Shown here piece by piece: positions 1-5,742 of a DNA stretch of 10,371 nt. This DNA is from JACPHD01 sp964526325 (GTDB lineage: Bacteria; Patescibacteriota; Patescibacteriia; Patescibacteriales; GWC2-42-12): NCBI GenBank assembly GCA_964526325.1, contig CAZGKM010000024.1:1-10371 (forward strand), in the 5' to 3' direction. The notes beneath the pieces were generated by a model, which searched no databases, was not told the origin of the DNA, and saw only the letters and a list, made by a program, of their open reading frames with translations. The position numbers and the translations under genes are program-made. Position 1 is the stretch's first letter; every line of letters begins with the position of its first letter.

Positions 1-5
1 CCATA

Positions 6-34
6 TTGACAAAATGCGTAATTTTTGCTAATAT
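6..34 (+). promoter_or_regulatory. Sigma70-type promoter for the 89-aa membrane protein
   Basis: A perfect -35 TTGACA (6-11) is followed after 17 bp by TAATAT (29-34), with a TG one base upstream (26-27) giving an extended -10. Transcription would start near 41, about 45 nt before the ATG at 86. No SD lies before that ATG. Confidence 0.7.
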
Positions 35-85
35 ATAGTTAGAGAGCTAAAAATAAGCTTTCGAAAAAAACAAAAATCAAAACAA

Positions 86-355
86 ATGTCATTAGCTAAA
101 AATCAAGCCAATTATTTTAATTTAGGAAATATTGGCTGGAAATACTACAATACCATAAAGAAAAAAGCAGTGGAGCAGGAGTTCAGCTGGTCTGGACTCT
201 TAATAAGCTTGTCCATTGCTTTTTTTATTGTAACCATCAGCGCTTTACTGCTTAGTTTTATTTTTAACTCAGTGCAAGCCGGCAGGCAGAGCAAAGGATT
301 GGTTGACAAAAATATCTACCATTCAGAAAAAATTATTCAAGCTAATTTGTCTTAG
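86..355 (+). CDS. Unrecognised small single-pass membrane protein (89 aa)
   Basis: I do not recognise this protein. It has a polar N-terminal segment with several Lys, Asn and Tyr (about 1-33), one strongly hydrophobic helix (about 36-60) and a polar C-terminal tail (61-89). The size and layout resemble small single-pass proteins such as FtsL or DivIC, but no diagnostic motif or leucine-zipper coiled coil is visible, so I assign no function. By the positive-inside tendency the Lys-rich N-terminal segment probably faces the cytoplasm, which is inference. The start at 86 is chosen because a strong promoter at 6-34 lies just upstream and it is the first ATG after the predicted transcription start. 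There is no SD, in line with the other conserved genes here. No terminator follows directly; the first is at 605-640. Confidence 0.6.
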   Translation: MSLAKNQANYFNLGNIGWKYYNTIKKKAVEQEFSWSGLLISLSIAFFIVTISALLLSFIFNSVQAGRQSKGLVDKNIYHSEKIIQANLS

Positions 356-377
356 AAAAAAATACAAATTATATTAA

Positions 378-396
378 TATAATTAACTGCAGTTAA
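378..396 (+). promoter_or_regulatory. Possible -10 box overlapping a perfect 14-bp palindrome
   Basis: TATAAT (378-383) runs into the perfect palindrome TTAACTGCAGTTAA (383-396). A transcript from this box would start near the palindrome centre, which is where a repressor operator often sits. No good -35 is visible at the right distance, so the promoter call is weak. The palindrome itself is read directly. Confidence 0.3.
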
Positions 397-444
397 AACA
401 AATACATACTGCAAATATTGCACTTTAACAAAAAACAATAAATT

Positions 445-494
445 AGGAGGATTAAAAACATATGTCATAACAACATATGAAAAAGCTGTGTTAA
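445..494 (+). promoter_or_regulatory. Consensus SD with two in-frame mini-ORFs
   Basis: AGGAGG (445-450) is followed 11 nt later by ATG TCA TAA (462-470; Met-Ser-stop). A second ATG in the same frame starts a five-codon ORF (477-494; Met-Lys-Lys-Leu-Cys-stop). Both ATGs sit in a repeated ACATATG (458-464 and 473-479). The second mini-ORF runs into the 5' arm of the inverted repeat at 484-497, so translation and hairpin formation would compete. This looks like a leader or a ribosome-binding small RNA rather than a protein gene. Confidence 0.4.
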
Positions 495-561
495 TTAAAC
501 AGCCAAAAACTATAAAAAACCAAAAAACAAAAAACGAAAATACTACATAATTAACACAGCT
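484..561 (+). ncRNA. Candidate structured RNA: 14-bp inverted repeat with A-rich loop
   Basis: AGCTGTGTTAATTA (484-497) is perfectly reverse-complementary to TAATTAACACAGCT (548-561). The 50-nt loop (498-547) is very A-rich with few C/G and shows no obvious inner structure. The rho-independent terminator at 605-640 would give a transcript of roughly 200-260 nt starting somewhere near 390-440. It does not resemble tmRNA, RNase P, SRP or 6S RNA as far as I can judge by eye. Arm sequences are observed; that it is a stable RNA is inferred. Confidence 0.4.
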
Positions 562-604
562 CCCTTTCCTGCTTTATCATCTATTTGGTAAGGCAAGCAT
601 GGGG

Positions 605-645
605 AAAAAACACCGCCGGAACTCAAAGGCGGTGTTTTTTATTTT
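605..645 (+). terminator. Strong rho-independent terminator
   Basis: A perfect 13-bp stem (605-617 with 628-640) has a GC-rich core CACCGCC/GGCGGTG, a 10-nt loop and a run of six T followed by ATTTT. The A-run on the 5' side means it could also act on the other strand. It ends whatever transcript crosses the mini-ORF/hairpin region and insulates the downstream unit. Confidence 0.85.
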
Positions 646-678
646 AATTATCCACTTTCTAATATTAATTATTTGTAT

Positions 679-684
679 TATAAT
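679..684 (+). promoter_or_regulatory. Probable -10 box for the HNH-like gene unit
   Basis: TATAAT (679-684) lies just after the terminator at 605-640 and about 57 nt before the ATG at 741. The hexamer 17 bp upstream (TTTCTA, 656-661) is a poor -35. The position between a terminator and a well-led gene supports the call. Confidence 0.45.
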
Positions 685-740
685 AAAATTATCAGTCCAT
701 TTATCAACAACTTTTAAAACATTTCCGGGGGAGGCACGAA

Positions 741-1178
741 ATGTCGAGAAAAAGAAAACGCGATAAGAACTTTCCAAAAAGAAAAAAACCGCCTGGCTAT
801 AAAAAGGGCTGGGGCGAACCACAGGATCACCATCTTATAGCAATAAACCGAGGAGGAAAAGACACTAAAGAAAACAAGAAAAGATTTAGCGGAAAATTCC
901 ATTGGTGTCTTCATCAAGTGCTTGATACGTTAACCCCTGGAGAATCGCTGATTTTTCTTTCCATTCTGCTTCAGGGCAAAAAGAGCAAATGGACATCCGG
1001 CGAGATAAAAGCCTTGCAAAACCTGATTAAAAACAACCGGCTTGATGAGGCTAAAAAGTTGGGCGAGCTGAAGATTAATCTGCTCGTCCGGGGATTTTCG
1101 CCGAAAGCAGTAGCAACAGCACCTGAAACAATAAACACCACAGAAAAGGAGGCTTACTGCTATGCGCACGCAATTTAA
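741..1178 (+). CDS. Small basic protein with HNH-nuclease-like motif (145 aa)
   Basis: The N-terminal 25 residues are very basic (SRKRKR at 2-7, RKKPP at 14-18). Then comes a pattern typical of the HNH fold: HH at 30-31, a turn with R-G-G at 37-39, Asn45, and H54 with H58 spaced HxxxH, followed by a Leu-Thr-Pro-Gly-Glu turn. A similar short HNH-like layout, I recall, is common among small Patescibacteria proteins. Whether the site is catalytically active or only a nucleic-acid or metal-binding remnant cannot be told. The C-terminal part (about 85-115) is probably helical and the last 25 residues look disordered. The start at 741 is set by a strong SD, GGGGGAGG (727-734), six nt upstream; this is one of the few real SDs in the window. 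Its 3' end overlaps the start of the small basic ORF at 1162 by 17 nt, suggesting translational coupling. Confidence 0.6.
   Translation: MSRKRKRDKNFPKRKKPPGYKKGWGEPQDHHLIAINRGGKDTKENKKRFSGKFHWCLHQVLDTLTPGESLIFLSILLQGKKSKWTSGEIKALQNLIKNNRLDEAKKLGELKINLLVRGFSPKAVATAPETINTTEKEAYCYAHAI
1145..1152 (+). promoter_or_regulatory. Strong SD inside the end of the HNH-like gene
   Basis: AAAGGAGG (1145-1152) precedes ATG 1162 by nine nt. It lies within the last codons of the upstream gene, so ribosomes finishing that gene could reinitiate. It marks 1162 as a genuine start even though the zero-frame ORF from it is only 15 codons. Confidence 0.6.
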
Positions 1179-1297
1179 TAACCGAATTCTGGCTTGGCAA
1201 AGGAGGTGATCCTAAAAAAGAAACCGCGGCCAAACGTGCCCGCTTGGGCAAATCCAACCATGCGCGGTTGCCATTTTATCGAAAGTTTGGCTGGTAG
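1162..1297 (+). CDS. Basic 44-aa protein requiring a +1 frameshift (candidate programmed frameshift, or broken gene)
   Basis: From the well-led ATG at 1162, 15 codons (MRTQFNNRILAWQRR) end at TGA (1207-1209), read as CAA AGG AGG TGA. Skipping one base enters a frame that runs 29 codons more, from Asp-Pro-Lys-Lys (from 1208) to a Phe-Gly-Trp end and TAG at 1295-1297. That extension is rich in Lys, Arg and Ala, has no usable ATG, GTG or TTG of its own near an SD, and its stop lies in the 5' arm of the terminator, as expected for the real end of a gene. The joined product is 44 residues and strongly basic, so nucleic-acid or ribosome binding is plausible but unproven. Tandem AGG codons are a known +1 frameshift context in E. 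coli, and an internal SD stimulates the prfB +1 shift. A one-base sequencing or assembly error, or a recent frameshift mutation, would look the same. I do not recognise the family. Confidence 0.45.
1199..1212 (+). promoter_or_regulatory. 14-nt perfect match to the 16S anti-SD tail, overlapping the TGA
   Basis: AAAGGAGGTGATCC is the exact complement of the conserved bacterial 16S rRNA 3' end (GGATCACCTCCTTT). No start codon in a good reading frame follows at normal spacing: GTG 1206-1208 is inside the motif itself. It therefore looks like an internal SD acting on an elongating ribosome at the AGG-AGG-TGA site rather than an initiation site. Confidence 0.5.
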
Positions 1298-1327
1298 AAA
1301 CTTTAATCATTTCTACCAGCTTTTTTA
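1290..1327 (+). terminator. Rho-independent terminator after the small basic ORF
   Basis: A perfect 11-bp stem, GCTGGTAGAAA (1290-1300) with TTTCTACCAGC (1310-1320), a 9-nt loop and six T from 1321. It closes the unit that starts near 680 and contains the TAG of the frameshifted ORF in its 5' arm. Confidence 0.85.
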
Positions 1328-1343
1328 TTTAAATAAAATATTG

Positions 1344-1376
1344 TATAATTAAATAGAGAGACGCATTATTATGCGT
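1344..1376 (+). promoter_or_regulatory. smc promoter (-10) with a 5'-end hairpin
   Basis: TATAAT (1344-1349) predicts a start near 1356. Just after it lies a small hairpin, ACGCAT (1361-1366) with ATGCGT (1371-1376) around TATT, followed by five T (1376-1380). It could be a weak attenuator or a 5'-end stabiliser. The -35 is poor, as with most promoters here. No SD lies between the hairpin and the smc ATG at 1400. Confidence 0.45.
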
Positions 1377-1399
1377 TTTTGCGTAATATATATTTATTT

Positions 1400-4063
1400 A
1401 TGTTTTTAGAAAAACTGGAAATTCAAGGTTTTAAATCTTTCGCCAATAAAAATACATTGATTTTTCCTGGCATACTAACAGGTAACCAGCGCGGTATTAC
1501 CTCAATCGTTGGACCTAATGGCTCGGGGAAATCCAATATCGCCGATGCTGTACGCTGGGCCTTGGGCGAGCAAAGCATGAAGACTTTGCGCGGCAAAAAA
1601 AGCGAAGATATTATTTTTTCCGGCTCGGATAAAAAAGGCAAATTAAGCATGGCTGAAGTTTCTCTTTTCCTGAATAACGAAGATCATAAAGCTCCGATAG
1701 ACTATTCTGAAGTAATTTTGACCAGGCGCATCTATCGCAACGGCGAAAGCGAATATTTAATCAATCAGGTTCGCGTCCGTTTAAGCGATGTACAAATACT
1801 TTTAGCCAAATCAAATTTCGGGCAAAAAACCTACAGCGTCATCGGCCAAGGCATGGTCGAAGGCTTTTTGAATACCACTCTTTCCGAAAGAAAGGAATTT
1901 TTTGATGAAGCTACCGGCGTTAAACAATTTCAAATTAAACGCGATGACTCGCTTAATAAATTAATCCGAAGTTACGAAAATTTAAATCAAGCCTCAATGC
2001 TTTTATCTGAAATTGAGCCGCGCTTAAAAAGTTTAACCAGACAAGTCAATAAATTAAAAAAGCGCGACGAAATTGAAGCTGAATTAAAAAAACTGCAAAA
2101 AAATTATTATAGTAAAATATGGCATGAAATTAACGGTAAATTCAGCGATTACAATAAAAAATTCTTAGGTTTGGAGCAAACTAGGCTTGAAAAAGAAAAG
2201 AAAAACACCCACCTAAGACGCGAATTAGACTTGATGGAAAAACAAAATCCGAATAACGACGAATTTAATGGCTGGCAAAAAGAATTAAGCGAAATACAAA
2301 ACCAAAAAGAAATTTTAACAAAACAACTAGCCAAATTGGAAGCTGAGCTTGAAGTTAAGTTAGAAGCTAACGGCCAATTTGATTTGTCCTGGCTGATTAA
2401 TAAAAATTCGGAAATAGAAAAAGAAATTAAAAAATTGAGCGAAGAGGCTTTAGGCTTAGAAAAAAATATTGAACAGGAAAAGATAATACTAATTGATCTG
2501 GAAAAAGACAAAGAAGCTATAAACTTAAAAATCAACCGGCTAAACGACGAGCTTTTAAAACATAGTTCCAGTTTAAGCGGCCAAGGCATGGAAAAGATCA
2601 ACCAAGAGTTAAAAAATTTAAATAATTTATTGGATGAAATTTATAATACGGATAATTTAGCTGACATTAAAATAATAATCGCGCAAACTCGTGAAAAAAT
2701 TGAATTAATTTTAAATCTTTCCGGTGATATTTTGGAAAAAGAAAATTTTGAACAAACTCAAAAAAATTTAATGGCATTAACTTCCAGTAAAGAGGCTATT
2801 ATGGCAAAAATCAATGAAAGCAGTTTTCGCATTTCCGCGCGCACCGAAAGGGTTAAGCTGATAAAAGAAAGAAAAGACCAGCTTGAAGCGGAACTTAACA
2901 GCATTGCCAATAAGCTTAAATCAAATAAAGGAGCGGTTAATTTAAACGAAAACAAAAAAGAGCAAAACAGCATAAAAAATAAAATTGAAGAGTTAGATTT
3001 AAAAATTAGCGTTATAAAAGAAAAATTAAACTCGTTTAACGCCAAAGAAAACGAACAAAGAGCTAAACTTTTTTCTTTGCAAAAAAATCTGCAAAATCTG
3101 CAAAATGAAATAAATGAATTAAGCCGCGAACTGAATGAAATTAAAATTAATTCCACAAGATACGAAACTAAATTAGAAGATTTGGAAATTGAAATCAGGA
3201 ATAATTACGGCAACTTAAAAGAAGTGATGGATAAGGTCGTCGAAGAACCGGTTGATATTGAAACGGCCTTGGAAAAAATTAATTCGCTGAAAAAACAAAT
3301 TGACCAAATTGGCGGTATTGATCCGGAAATTGAAAAAGAATATATTGAAACTAAAGAGCGTTTTGATTATTTAGAAAACCAAGCCCATGATTTAAATAGC
3401 GCGGTTGGGTCGCTGGAAAAAATAATCAAGGAACTTGACGTTATAATTAAAGAAAGATTTGACAAGGAATTTAAAAATATTTCCGCCAAGTTTGAAGAAT
3501 ATTTTAAAATTCTATTTAACGGCGGAACGGCAAAAATAGTAAAAGTTTTAACCGAAGAATTGCCGGAAAACAACAATGGCGAAAAAAATAAAAACAACAC
3601 AACCGAAGGAATCGAACCGGCAGCGGCGCCCGAAGCATTGGAGGATAAATTCACGGCAAATTTAAAAAGAATTAAATATTTGCAAAAATATAACGCCACC
3701 GGTTTGGCCGGTATTGAAATTCTGGCCACGCCTCCGGGCAAAAAAATAAAAGCTATAACCATGCTATCCGGCGGCGAAAGAGCTTTAACCGCTATCGGTC
3801 TAATTTGCGCTATTATTAGCTGTAATCCGGCCCCTTTCGTTGTTTTGGATGAAGTTGACGCTTCGCTTGACGAAGCAAATTCTGAACGCCTGGCTAAAAT
3901 TTTAGACGACTTATCCCATAAAACTCAATTCATAGTTATTACTCATAACCGCGCTTCTATGCGCCGCGCCAATGTTCTTTACGGAGTTACCATGGAAGAA
4001 AGCGGCGTGTCAAAATTACTAAGCATTAAACTGGATGAAGCGAAGGCAATAGCAAAAATTTAA
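1400..4063 (+). CDS. smc: Chromosome segregation ATPase SMC, short and apparently hinge-less (887 aa)
   Basis: SMC is the ATPase core of the condensin-like complex that organises and segregates the chromosome, normally with ScpA and ScpB (not in this window). The N-terminal head starts with the typical FLEKLEIQGFKSFA and has Walker A GPNGSGKS (38-45) and a Q-loop region including NFGQKTYSVIGQG. A long Lys/Glu/Asn/Leu-rich coiled coil runs from about 170 to 700. The C-terminal head has signature LSGGE (789-793), Walker B ending Asp817-Glu818, the D-loop (ASLDEAN) and His849. Typical bacterial SMCs are near 1150-1200 residues; this one is about 300 shorter. I see no Gly-rich hinge domain in the middle, only a short break near 388-400 (LSGQG) and helical sequence around it. 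A low-complexity insert rich in Asn, Lys and Glu precedes the C-terminal head signature. ATG 1400 is preferred over the TTG at 1379 because it gives the family's standard N-terminus. No SD is present. Confidence 0.93.
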   Translation: MFLEKLEIQGFKSFANKNTLIFPGILTGNQRGITSIVGPNGSGKSNIADAVRWALGEQSMKTLRGKKSEDIIFSGSDKKGKLSMAEVSLFLNNEDHKAPIDYSEVILTRRIYRNGESEYLINQVRVRLSDVQILLAKSNFGQKTYSVIGQGMVEGFLNTTLSERKEFFDEATGVKQFQIKRDDSLNKLIRSYENLNQASMLLSEIEPRLKSLTRQVNKLKKRDEIEAELKKLQKNYYSKIWHEINGKFSDYNKKFLGLEQTRLEKEKKNTHLRRELDLMEKQNPNNDEFNGWQKELSEIQNQKEILTKQLAKLEAELEVKLEANGQFDLSWLINKNSEIEKEIKKLSEEALGLEKNIEQEKIILIDLEKDKEAINLKINRLNDELLKHSSSLSGQGMEKINQELKNLNNLLDEIYNTDNLADIKIIIAQTREKIELILNLSGDILEKENFEQTQKNLMALTSSKEAIMAKINESSFRISARTERVKLIKERKDQLEAELNSIANKLKSNKGAVNLNENKKEQNSIKNKIEELDLKISVIKEKLNSFNAKENEQRAKLFSLQKNLQNLQNEINELSRELNEIKINSTRYETKLEDLEIEIRNNYGNLKEVMDKVVEEPVDIETALEKINSLKKQIDQIGGIDPEIEKEYIETKERFDYLENQAHDLNSAVGSLEKIIKELDVIIKERFDKEFKNISAKFEEYFKILFNGGTAKIVKVLTEELPENNNGEKNKNNTTEGIEPAAAPEALEDKFTANLKRIKYLQKYNATGLAGIEILATPPGKKIKAITMLSGGERALTAIGLICAIISCNPAPFVVLDEVDASLDEANSERLAKILDDLSHKTQFIVITHNRASMRRANVLYGVTMEESGVSKLLSIKLDEAKAIAKI

Positions 4064-4088
4064 TATTAATTGAAATTAATAAACGCTC

Positions 4089-4112
4089 AACTGCCTTAGG
4101 CGGTTTTTTGTT
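4089..4112 (+). terminator. Terminator after smc
   Basis: AACTGCC (4089-4095) pairs with GGCGGTT (4099-4105), with one G-T pair and a TTA loop, followed by a T run (to 4109) and GTTTT. It separates smc from comM, which has its own promoter. Confidence 0.7.
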
Positions 4113-4116
4113 TTAA

Positions 4117-4125
4117 TGATATAAT
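4117..4125 (+). promoter_or_regulatory. Extended -10 promoter for comM
   Basis: TG-A-TATAAT (4117-4125) is a perfect extended -10. No recognisable -35 lies 16-18 bp upstream, which is tolerated for extended -10 promoters. The start would be near 4132, giving a leader of about 26 nt without an SD. Confidence 0.65.
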
Positions 4126-4157
4126 AAATTTATTCTTTAGTTATACTTCAATTTTTT

Positions 4158-5675
4158 ATGAGCTCAAAAATTCTCTCTGCGGCCGTAGTCGGGCTTGACG
4201 CCGAACTGGTGGAAGTGGAAGCCGATATTTTAAATAATCCTCTTGGTGCTTTTAGCATCGTTGGCTTGCCGGACACGGCGGTTTCGGAATCAAGGGAACG
4301 AGTCAGAAGCGCGGTAAAAAATTCCGGACTGTATTTTCCTAAAAGAAAAGTAACGGTTAATTTAGCGCCGGCAGATTTACGAAAACAAGGCCCAAGTTAC
4401 GATTTGCCTATCGCTATCAGTATTTTAGCCGCAACTAAAAAAATAAATTGTGAAGATTTTTCTCGCTTTTTATTCGTAGGCGAACTGGCTTTAAACGGGG
4501 AACTTAGGCCGATTAACGGCATCTTGCCCATCGCTATTAAAGCTAAAAATAATGACTTAACCGCCATGTTCGTGCCGGCGGCCAACGCGGCCGAAGCCAA
4601 ACTGGTTAAAGACCTTGAGGTTATACCTGTAAATAACTTAGTTGAACTGGTCGCCCATCTTGAAGGCCGCAAACCAATACCGGGCGCGCCTTACACGGAA
4701 TTTAATTTTACCAACTCCAAAATTGATTTTGATATGGCGTATATTAGAGGCCAGGAACATGTTAAGCGAGCTATGGAAATCGCGGCCGCCGGAGCGCATA
4801 ACGTCCTAATGAGCGGTCCGCCCGGTTCGGGAAAAACTCTGATCGCCCGCACTATTCCGTCAATTTTGCCGAATTTATCTTTTAAAGAAGCTCTGGAAAT
4901 AACTAAAATTTACAGCGTCGCCGGAGAATTGCCTTCCGAAACGGCCTTGATGACTTCAAGGCCATTTAGAGCGCCTCATCATACGGCTTCCGGAGTGGCT
5001 TTGGTCGGCGGCGGTACCTGGCCGCGTCCCGGAGAAATTTCTTTAGCCCACCGCGGCGTTTTATTTTTAGACGAATTCGCCGAATTTACACGCCAAGTTC
5101 TGGAAAATTTAAGGCAGCCTTTGGAAGACGGCATGATTCATGTCAGCCGCGCCGCTAGCAATTTAAGCTTTCCGGCAAAATTCATTTTAGTGGCCGCCTC
5201 AAACCCTTGCCCTTGCGGCTATTCGGGCGATCGTGAAAAAAATTGCGTTTGCTCAAGTACGCAAATAATTAATTATAAGAAAAAAATTTCCGGTCCGATT
5301 CTAGACCGAATTGATTTGCATATTGAAGTGCCAAGAATAAAATTTGACAAACTGGCTTCGGATATAAACAGCGAGGGGTCAGCGGTTATAAAAAAGCGCG
5401 TAGAAAACGCCAGGGCTTTGCAAAATAAACGTTTTGAAGGCACTAATTTCATAACCAATTCGGAAATGTCGCCGGAAACTGTCAAGCATTTTTGCCGAGT
5501 AGACAATACTTCAACAAATTTACTGCATCAAGCCGTAGACCAAATGCATCTATCAGCCAGAGGCTACTTCCGTATTCTTAAATTAGCGCGCACCATCGCC
5601 GATTTGGCCGGAGAAACAAATATTTTAACGCCTCACATAGCCGAAGCTTTGCAGTATCGGCCACGCATTGAATAA
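4158..5675 (+). CDS. comM: ComM/YifB family AAA+ ATPase (magnesium chelatase-like), 505 aa
   Basis: ComM is a hexameric AAA+ helicase that drives branch migration when incoming single-stranded DNA recombines during natural transformation; YifB is the same family. The protein starts with the expected SAAVVGLDAELVEVE, then a ChlI-like Lon-protease-fold domain (about 20-150). The AAA+ core (about 185-395) has Walker A GPPGSGKT (220-227), the family motif RPFRAPHHTASGVALVGGG, Walker B LFLDEF (Asp305-Glu306), and a Cys-rich stretch NPCPCGYSGD...CVCSS that matches the metal-binding-like segment of the family. A C-terminal helical lid follows (about 400-500, ending RGYFRILKLARTIADLAG). Length is normal for the family. 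ATG 4158 gives the canonical N-terminus and lies close to an extended -10; there is no SD. With recA in the same window, a role in DNA uptake and recombination fits. Confidence 0.93.
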   Translation: MSSKILSAAVVGLDAELVEVEADILNNPLGAFSIVGLPDTAVSESRERVRSAVKNSGLYFPKRKVTVNLAPADLRKQGPSYDLPIAISILAATKKINCEDFSRFLFVGELALNGELRPINGILPIAIKAKNNDLTAMFVPAANAAEAKLVKDLEVIPVNNLVELVAHLEGRKPIPGAPYTEFNFTNSKIDFDMAYIRGQEHVKRAMEIAAAGAHNVLMSGPPGSGKTLIARTIPSILPNLSFKEALEITKIYSVAGELPSETALMTSRPFRAPHHTASGVALVGGGTWPRPGEISLAHRGVLFLDEFAEFTRQVLENLRQPLEDGMIHVSRAASNLSFPAKFILVAASNPCPCGYSGDREKNCVCSSTQIINYKKKISGPILDRIDLHIEVPRIKFDKLASDINSEGSAVIKKRVENARALQNKRFEGTNFITNSEMSPETVKHFCRVDNTSTNLLHQAVDQMHLSARGYFRILKLARTIADLAGETNILTPHIAEALQYRPRIE

Positions 5676-5707
5676 TATACAGAATATTTATTAAACCTAA
5701 TATTTTG

Positions 5708-5716
5708 TGGTATAAT
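5708..5716 (+). promoter_or_regulatory. Extended -10 promoter for the envelope operon
   Basis: TG-G-TATAAT (5708-5716) is a perfect extended -10. The hexamer 17 bp upstream is TTATTA (5688-5693), a weak -35. The start would be near 5723, about 20 nt before ATG 5743, with no SD. It probably drives the three genes to 8283, because the gaps between them are only 17 and 7 nt. Confidence 0.65.
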
Positions 5717-5742
5717 ATAAACAGCTTAATTTTACTACGTTT

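Larger units (their letters stand above)
356..740 (+). other. Gene-poor 385-bp region with structured, probably transcribed elements
   Basis: No conventional protein-coding gene is convincing here. In order it holds a TATAAT-like box (378-383), a perfect 14-bp palindrome (383-396), a consensus SD (445-450), a two-codon mini-ORF (462-470), a five-codon mini-ORF (477-494), a perfect 14-bp inverted repeat (484-497 with 548-561) around an A-rich 50-nt loop, a strong terminator (605-640), and a likely promoter (679-684) for the next gene. The shadow ORFs on the minus strand here lack any protein-like pattern. Confidence 0.6.

Noticed and set aside
499..588. 30-codon open frame across the A-rich loop and 3' arm
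   Set aside because: It has no start codon, follows a TAA directly, and its Lys/Asn content simply reflects A-rich DNA.
445..640. tmRNA or another known housekeeping RNA
   Set aside because: No tRNA-like ends, no CCA, no tag-like reading frame, and the loop is nearly all A. It is kept only as an unassigned RNA element.
1206..1340. GTG-started ORF in the third frame over the small basic gene
   Set aside because: The GTG lies inside the SD-like motif itself, and the frame runs through the terminator hairpin into AT-rich intergenic DNA with no protein-like pattern.
1379..1399. TTG start adding seven residues to SMC
   Set aside because: The added residues do not match the family N-terminus, while ATG 1400 gives the conserved start.
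2149..3156. Long minus-strand ORFs opposite smc
   Set aside because: They are Ser/Phe/Leu-rich antisense images of the Lys/Glu-rich coiled coil, without SD, promoter or domains.
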